DNA of 64,000 nucleotides from assembly GCA_900323505.1 (NCBI GenBank), contig OOIN01000017.1, positions 372,001 through 436,000 on the forward strand, read 5' to 3'. The DNA is from Ustilago trichophora. Taxonomy: Eukaryota; Basidiomycota; Ustilaginomycetes; Ustilaginales; Ustilaginaceae. Shown piece by piece: positions 22,408 through 32,755 of the stretch. Each line of letters opens with the position of its first letter. The stretch's first letter is position 1. A program made the position numbers and the translations under genes. The notes under the pieces are model-generated. The model did no database searches and was not told where the DNA came from. It worked only from the letters and a program-made list of their open reading frames with translations.

Positions 22408-24507
22408 ATGTCTGGCCTCCTATCCTCCACCGCAACCTTACTCGGTAGGACCATCCTATCACCCATTGCACCGCACTCGCTCTTTGCAGTCAACGTAGAG
22501 TACTACAAGCCAACTACCGCTCAAGACTCTCAGGCCAAAACTGCCCCTGCCAAAACTTCACCCAGCATCGAATCCCTCCTAGCCGCAACCGAGACCCTCA
22601 ACCCGGCCAAGAACCCCACTTTCAAACCGACTCCATGGCTCTCCACGGGCCATCTTCAAACCATCTACTCTGCCGTTGGCAACTTTAAGCAGATAGATGC
22701 TGTCGAATACAAGCGCCGCGTTTTTATGACTCCCGACGGTGGCACAGTTGGACTCGACATCTCCCCACCCGCACTGGCTGACAGCGAGGAGCAGCTCAAG
22801 GCCCAAAACCACCCTGCTGGCGATGGTCTCCCCACTGTCGTCTGTTTGCACGGTCTCACGGGCGGAAGTCACGAGAGCTACGTGCGCAACTGTTTCCACC
22901 ACTTCACAAAGCCTGTCTCCGAGGGAGGCTTGGGATACCGAGCCATCGTCGTCAACTTCAGAGGCTGTGCAAATGTGCCCGTCACCTCGCCGCAGCTCTA
23001 CTCTGCACTAAAGATCGCCGATATCCGCTCTGCGTTGCTGCTCATTACCAAGCTGTATCCCAACTCGCCGCTTGTGGGTATTGGCTTCTCTCTCGGAGCC
23101 AATGTGCTCGGACGCTACCTCGGCGAGGAAGGCGACGACTCGCCTCTCCTCGGCGGTGTCATTGTCGGAACACCGTTCGACCTCAAAGCTGGAGCAGACG
23201 AGCTCGATTACGGCGGATTTCTCTCGCAGAAGTACTCGGTCGCAATGGGACACAACATCCAACGAATGGCACGCAGACACAAGGACACGCTCGCCCTCCA
23301 TCCTCCCTTGCGCGCCCAGCTCGACGATCTTTACGACGCCCCTCCCCAGCCCAAAGCCGAACTGGACATGTACAAGCAACAGGTCAAGAATGGCGGACCT
23401 CGCCAAGGCGAACGGGTCATCATCAAGAATGGATCTCTCAAAGCTGCTGATCAGGCCATGACCCGTTTTGTTGGTGGAATGCCCAAACCTTACGGAGAAT
23501 TCCCTTTCGAAAGCGCGGATCACTACTACAACTACGGAGGCTGCGCCAACGTCATTCACCAGGTGCAGCGACCGATGCTGTGTCTCTCGGCAGAAGACGA
23601 TCCAATCGTACCCAGCAAGATCTGGCACAAGATTCGTGCTGCAATCGGACGCAATCCTGATGGATCGCTCGTGGAGAATGCCGTTCCAGGGGAATACAAC
23701 GAGAACGTCGTGCTGGCTTGGACCAAGGCCGGAGGTCATTTGGGATGGTTCGAAGGGCTCAGGCCGAAAAGGTGGCTGTACAGGCCCACGTCCGAGTTCA
23801 TTAAAGCATTGTTCGATAAGACGTCGGATGAGGAGAAGGCGCGGATCAAGGCCAGGAGCAGATGGGCACAGGATTCGATCAAAGTCAAGGAGGTCGAAAT
23901 CGAGTTGATGCCCAGAGAAGCATTGCCGGTCTACACGCTCCCAGGAGAAGATGGCCGCTCGAGCCGCTGGACCGACACCGATGCTCCATCTTCCAAAGAT
24001 GAGTTGACACGAGGCAGTGCTAGCGGTACAGACTCGCCCGCTCGAGTAGCCGACCTTGATCGCGACCTTCAGTCCAACAAGGCCGGTGCGGAGGATAGCT
24101 TGCTGAACCCCTCCGACACTGGATTCTCCGCTAATGCTCCCCCCTCCTCCTCTCCATCTGACCAAATCAACGACGAGAAGCACTCCACCCTGCGCATGGG
24201 CTGGCTCCTCACTCACATCCTCAAGGAAGCACCACTCGTCCATCCTCGACAGGCCATTTATGCACCTTACATCGAACCATCGTCGAGCGACTTGGAGGAG
24301 AGGAAGAGACTCGGCTGGGAAACCATCAAGCTCAACATGTATATTGATGCCCAACGTCCCGAGGTCGGATTCTGCGAGTTGGGCCCCGAGACAAGAATCG
24401 CTGGTGCAGGTGAGACGTTCCAAGGCGGAGTCAACATGCCTGGCAGGGGCATGGAGCCAAAAGCGGCAGCTGGAAAGGAAGCCAAGAACGTCATTGCTGG
24501 TCTGTAA
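22408..24507 (+). CDS. Alpha/beta hydrolase, Emb8/YheT/Eht1-type
   Basis: 699 aa. The open frame begins at a TTG (22369); the first ATG is 22408 (M-S-G-L-L-S-S). The core starts with W-L-S-T-G-H-L-Q-T-I-Y, the hallmark of this family. T-V-V-C-L-H-G-L-T-G-G-S forms the oxyanion-hole strand, V-N-F-R-G-C-A follows, and the nucleophile elbow is G-F-S-L-G-A-N. Acid and histidine are in E-D-D-P-I-V-P and G-G-H-L-G-W-F. Yeast relatives Eht1/Eeb1 are medium-chain alcohol acyltransferases/esterases and YMR210W is a monoacylglycerol lipase. A C-terminal extension of ~220 residues is Ser/Asp-rich with a final conserved-looking block. Substrate not determined. Confidence 0.85.
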   Translation: MSGLLSSTATLLGRTILSPIAPHSLFAVNVEYYKPTTAQDSQAKTAPAKTSPSIESLLAATETLNPAKNPTFKPTPWLSTGHLQTIYSAVGNFKQIDAVEYKRRVFMTPDGGTVGLDISPPALADSEEQLKAQNHPAGDGLPTVVCLHGLTGGSHESYVRNCFHHFTKPVSEGGLGYRAIVVNFRGCANVPVTSPQLYSALKIADIRSALLLITKLYPNSPLVGIGFSLGANVLGRYLGEEGDDSPLLGGVIVGTPFDLKAGADELDYGGFLSQKYSVAMGHNIQRMARRHKDTLALHPPLRAQLDDLYDAPPQPKAELDMYKQQVKNGGPRQGERVIIKNGSLKAADQAMTRFVGGMPKPYGEFPFESADHYYNYGGCANVIHQVQRPMLCLSAEDDPIVPSKIWHKIRAAIGRNPDGSLVENAVPGEYNENVVLAWTKAGGHLGWFEGLRPKRWLYRPTSEFIKALFDKTSDEEKARIKARSRWAQDSIKVKEVEIELMPREALPVYTLPGEDGRSSRWTDTDAPSSKDELTRGSASGTDSPARVADLDRDLQSNKAGAEDSLLNPSDTGFSANAPPSSSPSDQINDEKHSTLRMGWLLTHILKEAPLVHPRQAIYAPYIEPSSSDLEERKRLGWETIKLNMYIDAQRPEVGFCELGPETRIAGAGETFQGGVNMPGRGMEPKAAAGKEAKNVIAGL

Positions 24508-24658
24508 GGTGTAAAGGAATAGGAACATAGATGCGATAGACGAGATAGAGATCGACTGTATCCGGTTGTGATTGTGTGTATTGTGCTGTGTGGTATCATT
24601 GGGTATAGTGTGCTGGACATGCTGCGTTTGGAAGGTTGGTGTGGTTGTAAGTGTGATA

Positions 24659-25401
24659 TCAGCGAAGCGGCCTTTCGCATCGAGTTTCGTCGTGTCTGTT
24701 AGTGCACATTTGTGGAAGTGATCGTAAGAGGCGAAAGCGTGTCAGCAAGTCCATCCACTTTCGAGCATTCGAAGAATCTTGAGCGGTCTCTGAAGGCTTG
24801 AGACTTACACATCTCTGCACTTTTTAGAACAGTATCGATGACCGCATCGAATGCAGGCCAAGTCTCCATGATAACCACATATACTGCAGTACTTTCTTCC
24901 TGGTCTTTCCGAGGGATTTGACCTTGCACTTCTCCAGTTTGCTCCTCCTTTGCTTACTCTTAGAGGCAATCTTCCCTGATCCATCAATTCCTCCACTATG
25001 GAATGCAAATTCCTCCTTCCACCCACCAAAATTCTCTTGATCTCTGCCTGGTTTCGTCTTCTCTGCGCCAAACTTACTCCCGCACCTGCTGAGCCTGATT
25101 CTCCATCTCCAGATGCCGCCGTTGTCGATTCAGCAGAGACCAACGGCATCGAAGCATCAAGCGAGCTCGACCCTACAGAGGCAGAAGCAGCAGAGGGGGC
25201 ATCACGATAGTTGATCCTTTCCAGCTCGTCAAGTCGCCGACGTGCACGACGTCGGCGTGCATCCAGTTCTTTAGCTTGTCGTTCACGTTCTTGTTCTTCG
25301 TTGAGCGCTTTGTTCTGCTGTCCGGTGATGGTTTGTGGTCGATTGGTGATAGGTCGTGATGCTACCGCGCGACGTTTGCGCAGCGAGACTGAGGCCGACA
25401 T
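24659..25401 (-). CDS. VPS71: HIT-type zinc-finger protein, SWR1 complex subunit (ZNHIT1/Vps71-like), two exons
   Basis: Exon 1 is 25401-24809, the intron is 24808-24696 (113 bp, GTAAGT...ACAG) and exon 2 is 24695-24659; 209 aa. The ATG at 25401 is chosen over TTG 25449. The C-terminus is a zf-HIT finger: Y-C-S-I-C-G-Y, L-A-C-I-R-C-G, Y-C-S-K-K-C and, after splicing, V-H-D-E-T-R-C. The His and last Cys needed for zinc come only from the small second exon, which supports the junction. The N-terminal half is basic and coiled-coil-like with R-R-R-R-A-R-R-R. The family is part of the SWR1 remodeler that deposits histone H2A.Z. It ends convergently with the hydrolase gene. Confidence 0.85.
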
Positions 25402-25689
25402 GCTTGCAGCAGACGTGGTAGAGAGATAGAAAGATGGAGCCTGATACAAAAAAGCAGATATCAGGAGGCGAGAGGTAGTTGTATGGTGAGTGATAAAGGT
25501 AAAGCTCAGCCTTGACAGCTAATACGGCGAAGAGGCAAAGACAGGGATGTTGGCGAAGGTTGTGAAGATGGAAAGTGTTGAGAAGTCGCGATTTCCGATT
25601 TCCGAGACGCAAAGCGGCGCCTGCAATCTAAAACCATACAATCCTGTCCAAGATTGGTGCTCACAGACGACATCATCAACATTGAGCAA

Positions 25690-27093
25690 TCACACAATCA
25701 TCAGTCTCATATACATAGTCATTCTGACAGACAAGTATCTCAACAGTGAAGTTGCATATTTCTCTGATCGAAACGTGCTAAAGCTAGTTGGGTCTAGAGA
25801 TGTTGGCACGGGAGGAATAGGCGGTTGAGCTAGTTGTACTGTTGCAGCGTCCAGCCCAACAAGTGGAGGTGCTGCACCGCTGCTCAGTCTTTTCGTTGCG
25901 ATGACTTCGGGATGAGTTGGAGGCGGTGGATGAGGTAAACATGCACCCATAGAGCCAGTTTGAAAAGATGCTTGAGTTCCGGCATCTTGCTCTTTGGCCA
26001 GCTGCAACTTATCTCCTAGCTCCTTTCCACCCTTTACCACTACAAGTGAACACGAAATGGCAAGTCCTGGCTCGACGATAAAAGTGGTGCTGGTGCCTCC
26101 AACCGTGCTCTTGGACCCAGCAACAGTATCTGTGATGGGATCCGAGAGGACAGTGAGCGTGGCAGTGTTTGCTATCGAGTCATTCTCAGCCTGCCGGTTG
26201 TCCACGTTGATCGGGCCGTGGTTCGTTATTCGTAATTGACTGCACTCTTTGTCGCTTTGATCTTCACTACTGCTCGATTTGTCTTTGTCCACATCAGCGC
26301 GCAGTGAAGCAAAGCTATGATCCATCGAAGCAGAACCAACTCGGCTCGATCCTCCATCCAGCGATTCAGTCGAAGTGGGACTAGTCACCGAACCCGCGCT
26401 CTCTGCGTTTTTGCCTTTCAGCATCTGTTGCTGCCTCAACCGAATCATCTCGTGCCTCTCCCTCTTGAGCTCCTCCTTGATCAGTTTCTTCTCTGCCTTC
26501 TCCTCGTTCTTGCGTTCCTTCCTTTCATGGTTCTCAGACTTTTTTCTTTCCTTTCCCTCCTTCAATCCCTTCCCCCATTCCGATAGGGCTTTCGCCGTCG
26601 AGCTTTGCGCAGTCTTCGCACCAGATACTGTACGCTTCTGCAATGTTGGATCTGTTAGCTTGTTGGCGACCCCTCTTTGGGAGAACTCGACAAGTTGTAC
26701 AATCGCATCCTTCTGATCGCTAGATAGGAGAGGGCCCGCTGTGAGCGAGAGCGCAGTCTCGACAGTGGTGGGGAGAATCGAGGTTTCGCTGAGGGCTTTG
26801 CGCAGCCATGCATTCTTCTTGCCAATATCTTCGGAGTCAGATTCGGTATTGCGCTCTGTGGCTCGAGAGGAAGACGGACAAGCAGTACCAGGATTGGTGT
26901 TGATTGTACCTTTAAAGAGGAGCTCGTGGATTTGGCGATAGACAGTCGGCTCAAAACCACCAATTTCGGAGAGATAGCGCAGTGTGGCTCGGACCTGTGA
27001 GAGTAAGAACTCGACCTGGTTTGGCGGTGGCTGGTTGGATCGTGTTACAGGGAGTGGTGGGGGAGTTGGAACCCCGGCGAGTGTTGTGCTCAT
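25690..27093 (-). CDS. Unknown protein, basic coiled-coil centre
   Basis: 467 aa, ATG at 27093 (M-S-T-T-L-A-G). I do not recognise the family. The start is proline-rich (P-T-P-P-P-L-P). Residues ~27-60 form an amphipathic helix pair (V-E-F-L-L-S-Q-V-R-A-T-L-R-Y-L, then Y-R-Q-I-H-E-L-L) that faintly recalls the N-terminus of Lsb1/Pin3 proteins, but no SH3 domain follows. Residues ~180-230 are a dense Lys/Glu/Arg coiled coil. The rest is Ser/Thr-rich and probably disordered. It lies ~290 bases upstream of the ZNHIT1 gene in the same direction. The frame length argues that it is real. Confidence 0.6.
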   Translation of the reverse strand: MSTTLAGVPTPPPLPVTRSNQPPPNQVEFLLSQVRATLRYLSEIGGFEPTVYRQIHELLFKGTINTNPGTACPSSSRATERNTESDSEDIGKKNAWLRKALSETSILPTTVETALSLTAGPLLSSDQKDAIVQLVEFSQRGVANKLTDPTLQKRTVSGAKTAQSSTAKALSEWGKGLKEGKERKKSENHERKERKNEEKAEKKLIKEELKRERHEMIRLRQQQMLKGKNAESAGSVTSPTSTESLDGGSSRVGSASMDHSFASLRADVDKDKSSSSEDQSDKECSQLRITNHGPINVDNRQAENDSIANTATLTVLSDPITDTVAGSKSTVGGTSTTFIVEPGLAISCSLVVVKGGKELGDKLQLAKEQDAGTQASFQTGSMGACLPHPPPPTHPEVIATKRLSSGAAPPLVGLDAATVQLAQPPIPPVPTSLDPTSFSTFRSEKYATSLLRYLSVRMTMYMRLMIV

Positions 27094-27507
27094 GGCTGGA
27101 AGCGTGGCAAGCTATGACGTCGTAAGTTAGCCAAGGAAGCGTGTGAGATATCAGGTAGTCGATCTATACTTCCTTTGTGTTGCTCCGTGATGATGGTGTT
27201 CAACAAGAAATCTCGTAGATGGCATGGCATTCTTACGCACCACCGCCGGCCCGCGGGATTTTCTTTCTGAAGGCTTCCGACTGCATGCATAGCCGCAATC
27301 CGCGACGTGTGGAGGTTACCGCCTGCAAACATTGCGGTAGCAGACTAGCTTTTCGGTGCCTCGCTCTTTCTTCCTCACTACTGGGCTCGCACAACGCACT
27401 CAAGATCAGGAAGGATCATCAGTCTCTTGTCCTTAAAGAGCACAGCTTTCAAAGTAAAAACAGTTCCATACATTGATTGTGTGCGTCGATGAATACGGTG
27501 CAGCATC
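27094..27507. other. Intergenic
   Basis: Promoter of the unknown gene above and the 3' flank of the chromate transporter gene; nothing else seen. Confidence 0.5.
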
Positions 27508-29580
27508 TCAGAAGAAAGCCTGCTGACGCTCAGTTCCGGCAGCACCGACAACGCCGAACCAGGCCAGACCGGCCACAGCGCCAGCTACAATGGTGACAGC
27601 AGGTGGACTCTTGAACCACTGTGTCGCGACAAATGCCGAACTGGCCACGACGCCCCAAAAGGGATCTGAGGTTAGAGGTCCACTCTGGCTTGCTGCTTCC
27701 ACCACTACACCACGTGCGGGTGTGTAGATGTAGCCCACTGTTCATCAGCACCACCAATAGAAGGCAAGAATCTTTTGTGTCAGTGTTCCAACCAATCATA
27801 TCATAACATTAAAGAGGAATTCTGCTGTGGAATACTCACCAAGGAAGAGCTGCCAAACGGCAGTGAATACGAGGCCCGTGGCAGAAGCATTGAGTCCGCG
27901 AAGTACAGACTTGGCGACTTCGTGCTTGCGCCAAGTATTGTATATGGGCAGGAGGGAAAGCTTGAGGAGGATACCAGGGGAGAAGATGCCAAGCCAGCCA
28001 AGGAAGGCACCTAAAGCGGGATTGTTGGGAAGAGCGAGGACACCGAGGTAGGCGGCAAAGTTGAAGTTGGGCCCAGGGAAGGCTTGAAGGATGGCAAAGC
28101 CGAGGAGGAAGTCTCGTGATTCGACCTGTATGACAGGCGGAGAGGGAGAGAGAGTCAGCTACAAAGCACCAGTGAGTCGCAATAATAAAGCTGTCCAGTC
28201 AAAACTCACCCAGCCTATGCAGTTTCATAAAGCAGTGCAGGAAGAACAGGGGCAACGTCAGTTAGAAGAAGGGATTTGGTCAGCAAGGTCAGCAGAGATC
28301 AAGGCAACCACAGTCTGGGAATGATCCTCACCGTTCTCGACAGTGTATCCTCGCAGAAGGGGGATGACAACGGGACCACCACCAAAGATGATGACACCAG
28401 CGATCATCATGTTGGTGAAGAAGTCGAATGATCTAGGTGGCGAGTTGAGCTGCGAACGTGTCACAACAACAGCGACGACAAAGACGATGAATGCTGCACC
28501 GAGAGCAAGGGCGATTCCGCGGTTGAGCACCATGATCGGGGTGCGACGGTCGGCCGCTGCTGCTGCATCGTCTGCTTCATTGATCCGACTCGTGTTATTG
28601 GTGCTTTGCGCGACAGTCTGAGAAGATCTTTGTCTGAGGCTACCTTGTGCAGAGCTGGAGCCAGCTTGAAAGGGAAGTTGCTGGATGGCGGGTCCGGGCT
28701 GCTTCTTGTCTGTGGCGTCGAGTGAAGCGCGTCGAGTAGAAGAGATTGGCTCGAGCTCAATGTCTTGATTCGAGTCGTTGTTACTGCTTGGCTCCAATGC
28801 ACTCTGTTGCTTGATAGCGTTACGATTACGGATGTTGAGCTTTGCGGAGACGCTCTTGACGATGCGATGACGGAAGTCGTAGGCGAGGGTGATGAGACCG
28901 CCTCCAAAAACAAGCACGGGATACATCCATGGCGCATGATAGCAAATACCAAATGACGCAGAGCCTAGCACCAACAGCCTCGTTACCGGATCCGTGATGG
29001 ACGAGTTGCTCAGCTGAAACGCAGCCAGGGCTATCAATCCAACCGCGGCGGCGTTCAAGCCGGTCAAGAGACCGAGTACGATAGGCGGCAACCTCTCAGG
29101 GAACTTTGTCACACCGGCACCGAGCGCTGCCATACCCGCTGCACCTGGTAGCGACCAGAAGAGGAAGGCGATCAAACCTGCGAGAGTTCCATTGCGCGCA
29201 ACAGCGATGGAGAAAGCGAGCTGAGTTGAGCCTGGACCAGGAAGCGCGTTACCGAGGGAGAAAAGGTCTGCAAAGGTGGTAGCATCGAGCCATGCAAGAT
29301 TCTCGACAAAGCGCTTGCGAAGGATGACGACGTGGACACCTGGACCACCGAAAGCAGTGAAGCCGAGATCCCAAAAGTGACGGATGGTGTCTACGAGGCG
29401 AACGCTAAGTTTAAGGTTACGGCGGTCTTGGTGTTCGGTGTCGAGTGAGGGGGCGGCAGAAGCGGATACTGTGGCTGTGGCATCGGTTGTGAAAGCTGAT
29501 GAGCGTCGAGGCGCATCAACACTGCCGATATCGTTGGAGGCGCGGGAGCGCGATCGAGTCATGACATTTGTGGTCGACAT
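27508..29580 (-). CDS. CHR-family chromate ion transporter, four exons including a 5-nt micro-exon
   Basis: Exons: 29580-28332, 28214-28210 (GCTGG), 28125-27840 and 27737-27508. Introns are 117, 84 and 102 bp, all GTGAG...AG. The product is 589 aa. The two homologous halves of the CHR family are visible. The N-half has G-F-T-A-F-G-G-P-G-V-H-V and N-A-L-P-G-P-G-S-T-Q-L-A. The C-half has I-F-G-G-G-P-V-V-I-P, then G-W-V-E-S-R-D-F-L-L-G, and Q-A-F-P-G-P-N-F-N-F-A. The G-W pair is supplied by the micro-exon; skipping it breaks the frame. A Ser-rich loop of ~130 residues separates the halves. Members move chromate and sulfate across membranes. The last splice joins L-F-L to V-G-Y-I-Y. Confidence 0.85.
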
Positions 29581-30369
29581 GAGGAGGTCGCCTTGCTCAA
29601 TAGCAGCCTTGGGAGGCGAAGTAAAACGACGTGTCAGAGGGAAGCGGTGATGGTGTGATGGGAGGTAATCAGCTTTATAATGAAGCTCGAGTCAAGATGG
29701 AACGTTGGTATAGCATGCGGATCATGAGGTTCTCACCAGGCGGATGTCGGGGAGCTTAAGCGCTATTGCAACGGGAATGGAAGAAAGCAAAGTTGTAGAT
29801 TTGTCAGGGTCTAACCGATATGCAAACCTCGCACAGACAGAGTCAGAGCCAAGATTCTTATGCTCTTGCCTCGCGCACGTGGACACCACCAATTCCAAAT
29901 TCGAGATACCACTAAGATGTTAGACCGACGCGAAGATATTTTATTGTTACACCTACAAGAGTCGACACCTCGGCTGAGAGTTGGAGCTGCCGAGCGATGA
30001 CGCAGATGGCTGACACTCCGCGATAGCCGTGGTTATGCCCAGTCGAGAAAAAGCGCTTGAAGCAGCATGGTGACTGTTTCCGTCACCGAAGCAAGGTTTA
30101 GGTGTTGCATCCATCGAATGCGCTGCTCAATCTTTGACTCGATGACAGCTTGGCATTATCATGAGCTTTGTTTGTAGTCGACATACTTCATCAAGGCAGA
30201 CCACCCGCTTGTTGAGAGAGACAAGCAACCAGCCAACGAACCAACCAGGAGAGCGCGAGATTCCAATAAAATCGCAATTCTTCTCCAGATTTTCCTTGCA
30301 CATCGCCGCTGCGCTGTGTCCCTTTTTTGGGATTTCTGATGCTTTTTTTCCCCGCGGCCAGGCAAAGTG

Positions 30370-30400
30370 AGAGAGAGAGAGAGAGAAAAAGAGAGAGAGC
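30370..30400. repeat. (GA)n microsatellite
   Basis: Alternating GA interrupted by an A-run near 30387-30390. Confidence 0.9.
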
Positions 30401-30676
30401 CCCACTCTGTCCCACTTTGACGGTCAAAGCGTCGGCAACTAACCACCGTCCCACTTTGGCCAAATCTGGCAATAAGCGAACGACCGATATCACCTCGCTC
30501 CAACCTCACACACGTTTCCATACGCTTCTCGCCTGCTCAAGCCTTGCCCTTGCTACGATACCCGAGCTCTCATCTCCTTGTCACAATTCAGGGTTCGCTT
30601 TCTTCACAGTCGCTTCTCGACTTGTCGTCATCGTTATCCTTAGTACTCTCAGAGTTGGTCTATTCTGGACACCCAT

Positions 30677-30679
<3 letters not shown>

Positions 30680-30711
<32 letters not shown>
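30680..30711. repeat. (TC)n microsatellite
   Basis: Alternating TC with one extra T pair near 30689-30691, ~175 bases before the ATG at 30885. Confidence 0.9.
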
Positions 30712-30884
30712 GCCATCATCTACAACGACCGCTATCTCAATGATGGCCTCATCCTGAACAGCCCCACAAAATCCACCCGAAAATAAAGCCGTAACGGCAA
30801 GGCCGGCGCCGACGATCTATTGCTTACTATCGCATCTCGACACCTTACCTATAGACAGCTCGCGCTGAGCGCACATGCACCAAC

Positions 30885-32684
30885 ATGTCGGTCGCAGCGC
30901 AGCAAGAATCTCGTACCATCAGCGCTTCTGCTCTCCTCTCTGACTCTCCCACAAAACGAGATCATGTCTTTGTTTCCACCGTCTCCTCTGAAGATGCATC
31001 GTCACCAGACGAGATCGCCTCCGACTCTTCCAAAGGTCTCGCCATCCACTCGGACAGCTCCAGACAGCCCAAGCTCAAGGGCATCCTTGACAATGCCGAC
31101 GAAGTGCTTCCACGTAGGCCTTCACGCTCCGCAAGTGAGTCCGGCTTCAAAGCTGCTCTCAAGGCCACCTTCCTTCCACCACCAACTCCCGGTCGTCAGA
31201 TCAAGGTCAAGGATGGCAAACGTCTAGGCAAAACCTTCCGCCGCACAGAACCCCGCTCTGACGACTTTGAGGGCGGAGAGGTGCTCGATTACGATCCACG
31301 AGGCAAACATGCTACAGCTGGCGACGGTATCCTTCCCACAGGCTCCTTAAGACCTCCTCCATCCCCCATCGACAGACGCGATAGTGCCAGCGAATCGGGT
31401 TATGGTAGTGACAAGGAAAGCAGTCTCGGCACACCCAGCGAGATGGGTGAGAGCGACTTTTCACGTTCCTATACCTCCGAAGCTAGCTCGGCGTGGGATT
31501 CCACCAACAATGACTCTTCCGAGCGCGGCCGTCCGTCTGTTCCAGTCGGGAGCAGGGCTAGACAGGCCTCCATGGCGTCAACCACCTCGAATAGCAGCGG
31601 TGCCGCTATCAAATTCGCACCACTCCCAGTGTCAGGACGTTTGAAGCGTGCCAATTCCATCACCATCGGCGTAGCTGCTCGATCCCACTTGCTTCAATCC
31701 CAGGGTACTGCTGCACCGCCAAGACCCACCTACACCCCTCAGCACGTACACGGCTCACAGAGCTGGTACACCAACGCCCAGCCCAACGCTCATCCTCGTT
31801 ACGATGACGTCGTGGACGTTGGAGAGGAGATCAAGAAGGGTGCTACCAAGGCGTGGAAGTTGATTCGTGGTGGTGGTGGCGGCGGTAATACTAGTGATAG
31901 CTCGAGCTCCAAAGCCAGAGAGAACGGCGCTGCTACCGCTGCTGCTCCACCAAGAAGCGATGCGGAAAGGAAGGCCGCAGCACAGGCGGCCATATTCGAA
32001 AAACCCAAAAAGTCGTTCCCCAAAGAAGGTGCCCCAGTAGCTGACCCCGAAACAGGCGAACTCAAGATGGCCAACGGCTCCGCCGCCAACACCACACCCG
32101 AGATCTCACAAGGCGACGTATCTGATGAAGCAAAGAAGGTCCCCGCATTAGAAGCCATCAACGGCCGCGCCAGCGGAGACCAAACGCCTCGTCGTGCAGC
32201 TAGCCCGACTTCGCAATTGCGCTCCATGTCGATATCCGAAGATCCAGAAGGAGAGGAGGCCGCTGCCGCGCTTGAAGCAGCCCATGCCAAGAATGCAGAG
32301 AAAGCAGCCCATCTCCCCAACGGTCACCATCCACACGAGCTCGAAGACGGTCCACAGCACAACACCTTCCACCTTGCCGACGAGCACGACGCGGCGCATC
32401 TCGACTCGGGTATGGCGACACCTCGAAGCGGTATGCAGCGAAGATTGTCCACCGGTGCCTTCTTGAGAGGTCTCTCGATCCGAGGTATTCAGGAGGACCG
32501 CAGAAGAGACCTTCTTGGTTTGGATCAGGACCAAGAGTCAGAGAGGAGAGATAGTGGTGAGAAGGCCGAAAGGAAGACGTCAGCAGAGGGTAACAGGCAT
32601 GGTATTGCCGTCAGAACACCGGCGGGCAAAGAAGAAGAGCTTGGATTGGAAGGTTACGGTCATTCCAGGCCCCTCCAATCGTAG
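30885..32684 (+). CDS. Unknown large, mostly disordered protein
   Basis: 599 aa, ATG at 30885 (M-S-V-A-A-Q-Q). No enzyme domain, signal peptide or membrane segment. Ser, Pro, Ala and charged residues dominate, with many S-P and R-R-x-S sites typical of phosphorylation. A few compact blocks look conserved: P-K-L-K-G-I-L-D-N-A-D, G-K-R-L-G-K-T-F-R-R, L-D-Y-D-P-R-G-K and the short helix E-I-K-K-G-A-T-K-A-W-K-L-I-R before a glycine run. I cannot assign a function. The uninterrupted frame and codon texture support a real gene. Its stop lies ~70 bases from the convergent GNAT gene. Confidence 0.65.
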   Translation: MSVAAQQESRTISASALLSDSPTKRDHVFVSTVSSEDASSPDEIASDSSKGLAIHSDSSRQPKLKGILDNADEVLPRRPSRSASESGFKAALKATFLPPPTPGRQIKVKDGKRLGKTFRRTEPRSDDFEGGEVLDYDPRGKHATAGDGILPTGSLRPPPSPIDRRDSASESGYGSDKESSLGTPSEMGESDFSRSYTSEASSAWDSTNNDSSERGRPSVPVGSRARQASMASTTSNSSGAAIKFAPLPVSGRLKRANSITIGVAARSHLLQSQGTAAPPRPTYTPQHVHGSQSWYTNAQPNAHPRYDDVVDVGEEIKKGATKAWKLIRGGGGGGNTSDSSSSKARENGAATAAAPPRSDAERKAAAQAAIFEKPKKSFPKEGAPVADPETGELKMANGSAANTTPEISQGDVSDEAKKVPALEAINGRASGDQTPRRAASPTSQLRSMSISEDPEGEEAAAALEAAHAKNAEKAAHLPNGHHPHELEDGPQHNTFHLADEHDAAHLDSGMATPRSGMQRRLSTGAFLRGLSIRGIQEDRRRDLLGLDQDQESERRDSGEKAERKTSAEGNRHGIAVRTPAGKEEELGLEGYGHSRPLQS

Positions 32685-32755
32685 TAGAGTAGAAGATGTC
32701 CTTTCCATTGCGAAAGTAGTGTACAATTACAATTACGTTTCGGCCTCGAGTCACG

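Larger units (their letters stand above)
29581..30884. other. Divergent intergenic region with purine and pyrimidine tracts
   Basis: About 1.3 kb between divergent genes. It holds a GA tract (30370-30400) and a TC tract (30680-30711) that are mutually complementary. The long pyrimidine stretch fits a fungal promoter or leader of the downstream + gene. No other gene seen. Confidence 0.5.

Noticed and set aside
23008..24528. Long minus-strand frame opposite the alpha/beta hydrolase
   Set aside because: No domain; shadow of a GC-rich coding frame.
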